A stretch of DNA of 64,000 nucleotides from Strongylocentrotus purpuratus (lineage: Eukaryota; Echinodermata; Echinoidea; Camarodonta; Strongylocentrotidae). The DNA is taken from positions 5,762,352-5,826,351 of the forward strand of contig NW_022145596.1 in NCBI RefSeq assembly GCF_000002235.5. Reading direction: 5' to 3'. The notes below the pieces were generated by a model. It had not been told where the DNA came from. It searched no databases and was given only the letters and a program-made list of their open reading frames with translations. The position numbers and the translations under genes were made by a program. Below are positions 62,777 to 64,000 of the stretch, piece after piece; position 1 is the stretch's first letter, and each line of letters begins with the position of its first letter.

Positions 62777-63760
62777 TGCCTCCGCCCACCAAAGGTGGTG
62801 CCGGAGGCATTATGTTTTCGGCTTGTTCGTCCGTCCGTCCGTCCCACTTTCTAGTTATCGTGATATCTCAAGAACCACTTGAGATATGAACGTCAAACTT
62901 GCATGATGATAGTATTGTGTATCATAGGAAGACATCCTGATTAGATTTTGGAGAAACTAGGTCAAAGGCCACAGAGGTCAACTTATACAATTTAAGGTAT
63001 AGGCCTCGTTTTAACAATTGATGAATGAATAATTGATTTTAGATCTTTGCTGTGACTTGTTCTATTTATATGTTATATGACATTGATTGTTGTCATGTAC
63101 ATTTTCTGCTATTTATTTAAGTTAGTATTGTCTGTTGGGAGCCAGGGGAGTACAAATAATCAAATAATTCCCCTGGCTCTCAACAGAGAGGTTAAATTAT
63201 ATTACATTGTTATGTTATTTATGTTATTTGTAGTTACTGTCTATGATAATTATGTTAATGTATTGTTATATCTATACAAATGTGAGCTGTAAAACGATTT
63301 TTATGCCTTCATTTTATTTTGTGCATGACAATAAAGAATTCAATTCGTTATCACAATATATCAAGAACGACTTGAGAAATGAAGCTCAAAATTGTTGATA
63401 ATAATATTATGTGTCACCATAGGAAGACGATCTTATTAGATTTTGGGTTAGTAGGTCAATGGTTAAAGGTCATAGAGGTCAATTTTTGAAATTACTGTTT
63501 TTTATCTTTATCTCGATATCTTAAGAACTATTGGAGGTATTGGCCTCAAACTAGGCGATAGTATCACCATATATGTACTGTTTCGTTAGATTTAAAGTAA
63601 GTAGGTCAAAGGTCACAGAGGTCAATTTCTGAAATTAAAGGTTTTGGGCCTTGCTATTGCAATATCTAAGCATGGCGACGATATTACTATATGAAGATGA
63701 TCCAATTACATTTTGGGATTAGCAGGTCAAGATCGTAGTCGTCGGTTGACATTTAATTAT
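62777..63760 (+). repeat. Diverged tandem repeat units with a nested insertion
   Basis: A unit including ATATCTCAAGAACCACTTGA, CGTCAAACTTGC, AGATTTTGG and AGGTCAAAGGCCACAGAGG recurs near 62870, 63358, 63515 and 63660, with decreasing similarity. It is interrupted at about 63125-63340 by sequence starting with a hairpin (63132-63186, CTGTTGGGAGCCAGG and CCTGGCTCTCAACAG) and ending in an AATAAAGAATTCAATTC tail, which looks like a retroelement 3' end. Confidence 0.6.
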
Positions 63761-63795
63761 AGGCTTTTTTTTTCATTGTGATATGTCACAAATAA

Positions 63796-64000
63796 TTCCA
63801 GGGGGTGTTTCATAAAGCTGTTCGTAAAGTTACGCATGACATTACGAACGACTTGTATATGAAAAGCCAAATGGGATGCTCAATCATTATTAACTGCATC
63901 AAGAAAGTTGAACTGTGCAGATGTAGATTAACATTCTTATCATAACAAACATTTTTAATGAAAGTATATTTTTTGCCATAATTTAATTGAGGTTATTGAA
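63796..64000 (+). mobile_element. Start of a dispersed element, cut by the window edge
   Basis: GGGGGTGTTTCATAAAGCTG with TTCGTAAAGTTACG, then TTACGAACGACTT, is an end type common in echinoderm MITEs as I recall. Its partner end would lie beyond the window. Confidence 0.45.

Larger units (their letters stand above)
62642..64000. other. Repeat-rich right edge (possible speriolin intron)
   Basis: At 62777 a block with GCCTCCGCCCACC and GGTGGTGCCGGAGGC (self-complementary) leads into a TCCG run. Several diverged copies of a unit follow (next entry). The region has no coding frame that I can support. Confidence 0.6.

Noticed and set aside
62858..63760. CRISPR-like spaced repeats
   Set aside because: Units are diverged, unequally spaced and of a eukaryotic dispersed-repeat type.

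Overview
This window is animal (metazoan) genomic DNA: AT-rich, with multi-exon genes, GT-AG introns, microsatellites and many small non-autonomous transposons. The protein orthologies (PCM1, TRAPPC2, speriolin) together with the repeat types (tRNA-derived SINEs carrying a GGGTACC block, foldback MITEs, a GTTTCATAAAGC element) suggest an invertebrate deuterostome, most likely an echinoderm such as a sea urchin. The species is an inference.

Layout from left to right. 1-5.1 kb: no supportable gene; foldback MITE and microsatellites. 5.1-9.2 kb (+): a four-exon gene for an unrecognised 705-residue protein with a very acidic N-terminus. 9.2-13.9 kb: convergent 3' UTRs, no ORF of note. 13.9-48.4 kb (-): a complete PCM1 ortholog (pericentriolar material 1, the centriolar-satellite scaffold) with one non-coding and 40 coding exons. 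I reconstructed these by hand with consistent splice phases, giving a predicted 2310 residues. 48.4-48.7 kb: short divergent promoter. 48.7-54.6 kb (+): a complete TRAPPC2 (sedlin) ortholog of 142 residues, with a textbook U12-type AT-AC intron. 54.6-58.9 kb: intergenic, with foldbacks and a 118-bp tandem duplication carrying two perfect CRE palindromes. 58.9 kb to at least 62.6 kb (+): a speriolin (SPATC1)-family gene, three exons seen, with its last exon probably beyond the window. 62.8-64.0 kb: repeat-rich.

PCM1 and speriolin are both centrosome proteins; TRAPPC2 works in ER-Golgi trafficking. PCM1 and TRAPPC2 are head to head and probably share promoter elements.

The mobile-element content is the most unusual part. 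A 781-bp palindrome with apparently identical 379-bp arms and a 9-bp target-site duplication lies in PCM1 intron 1. A relative with its own 9-bp duplication lies in the TRAPPC2 5' intron. Two almost identical 196-bp MITEs with 6-bp duplications flank PCM1 exon 27, and a 937-bp element in another PCM1 intron has a similar TIR and also a 6-bp duplication. I saw no operon, CRISPR array, viral gene or other wholly new multi-gene system.
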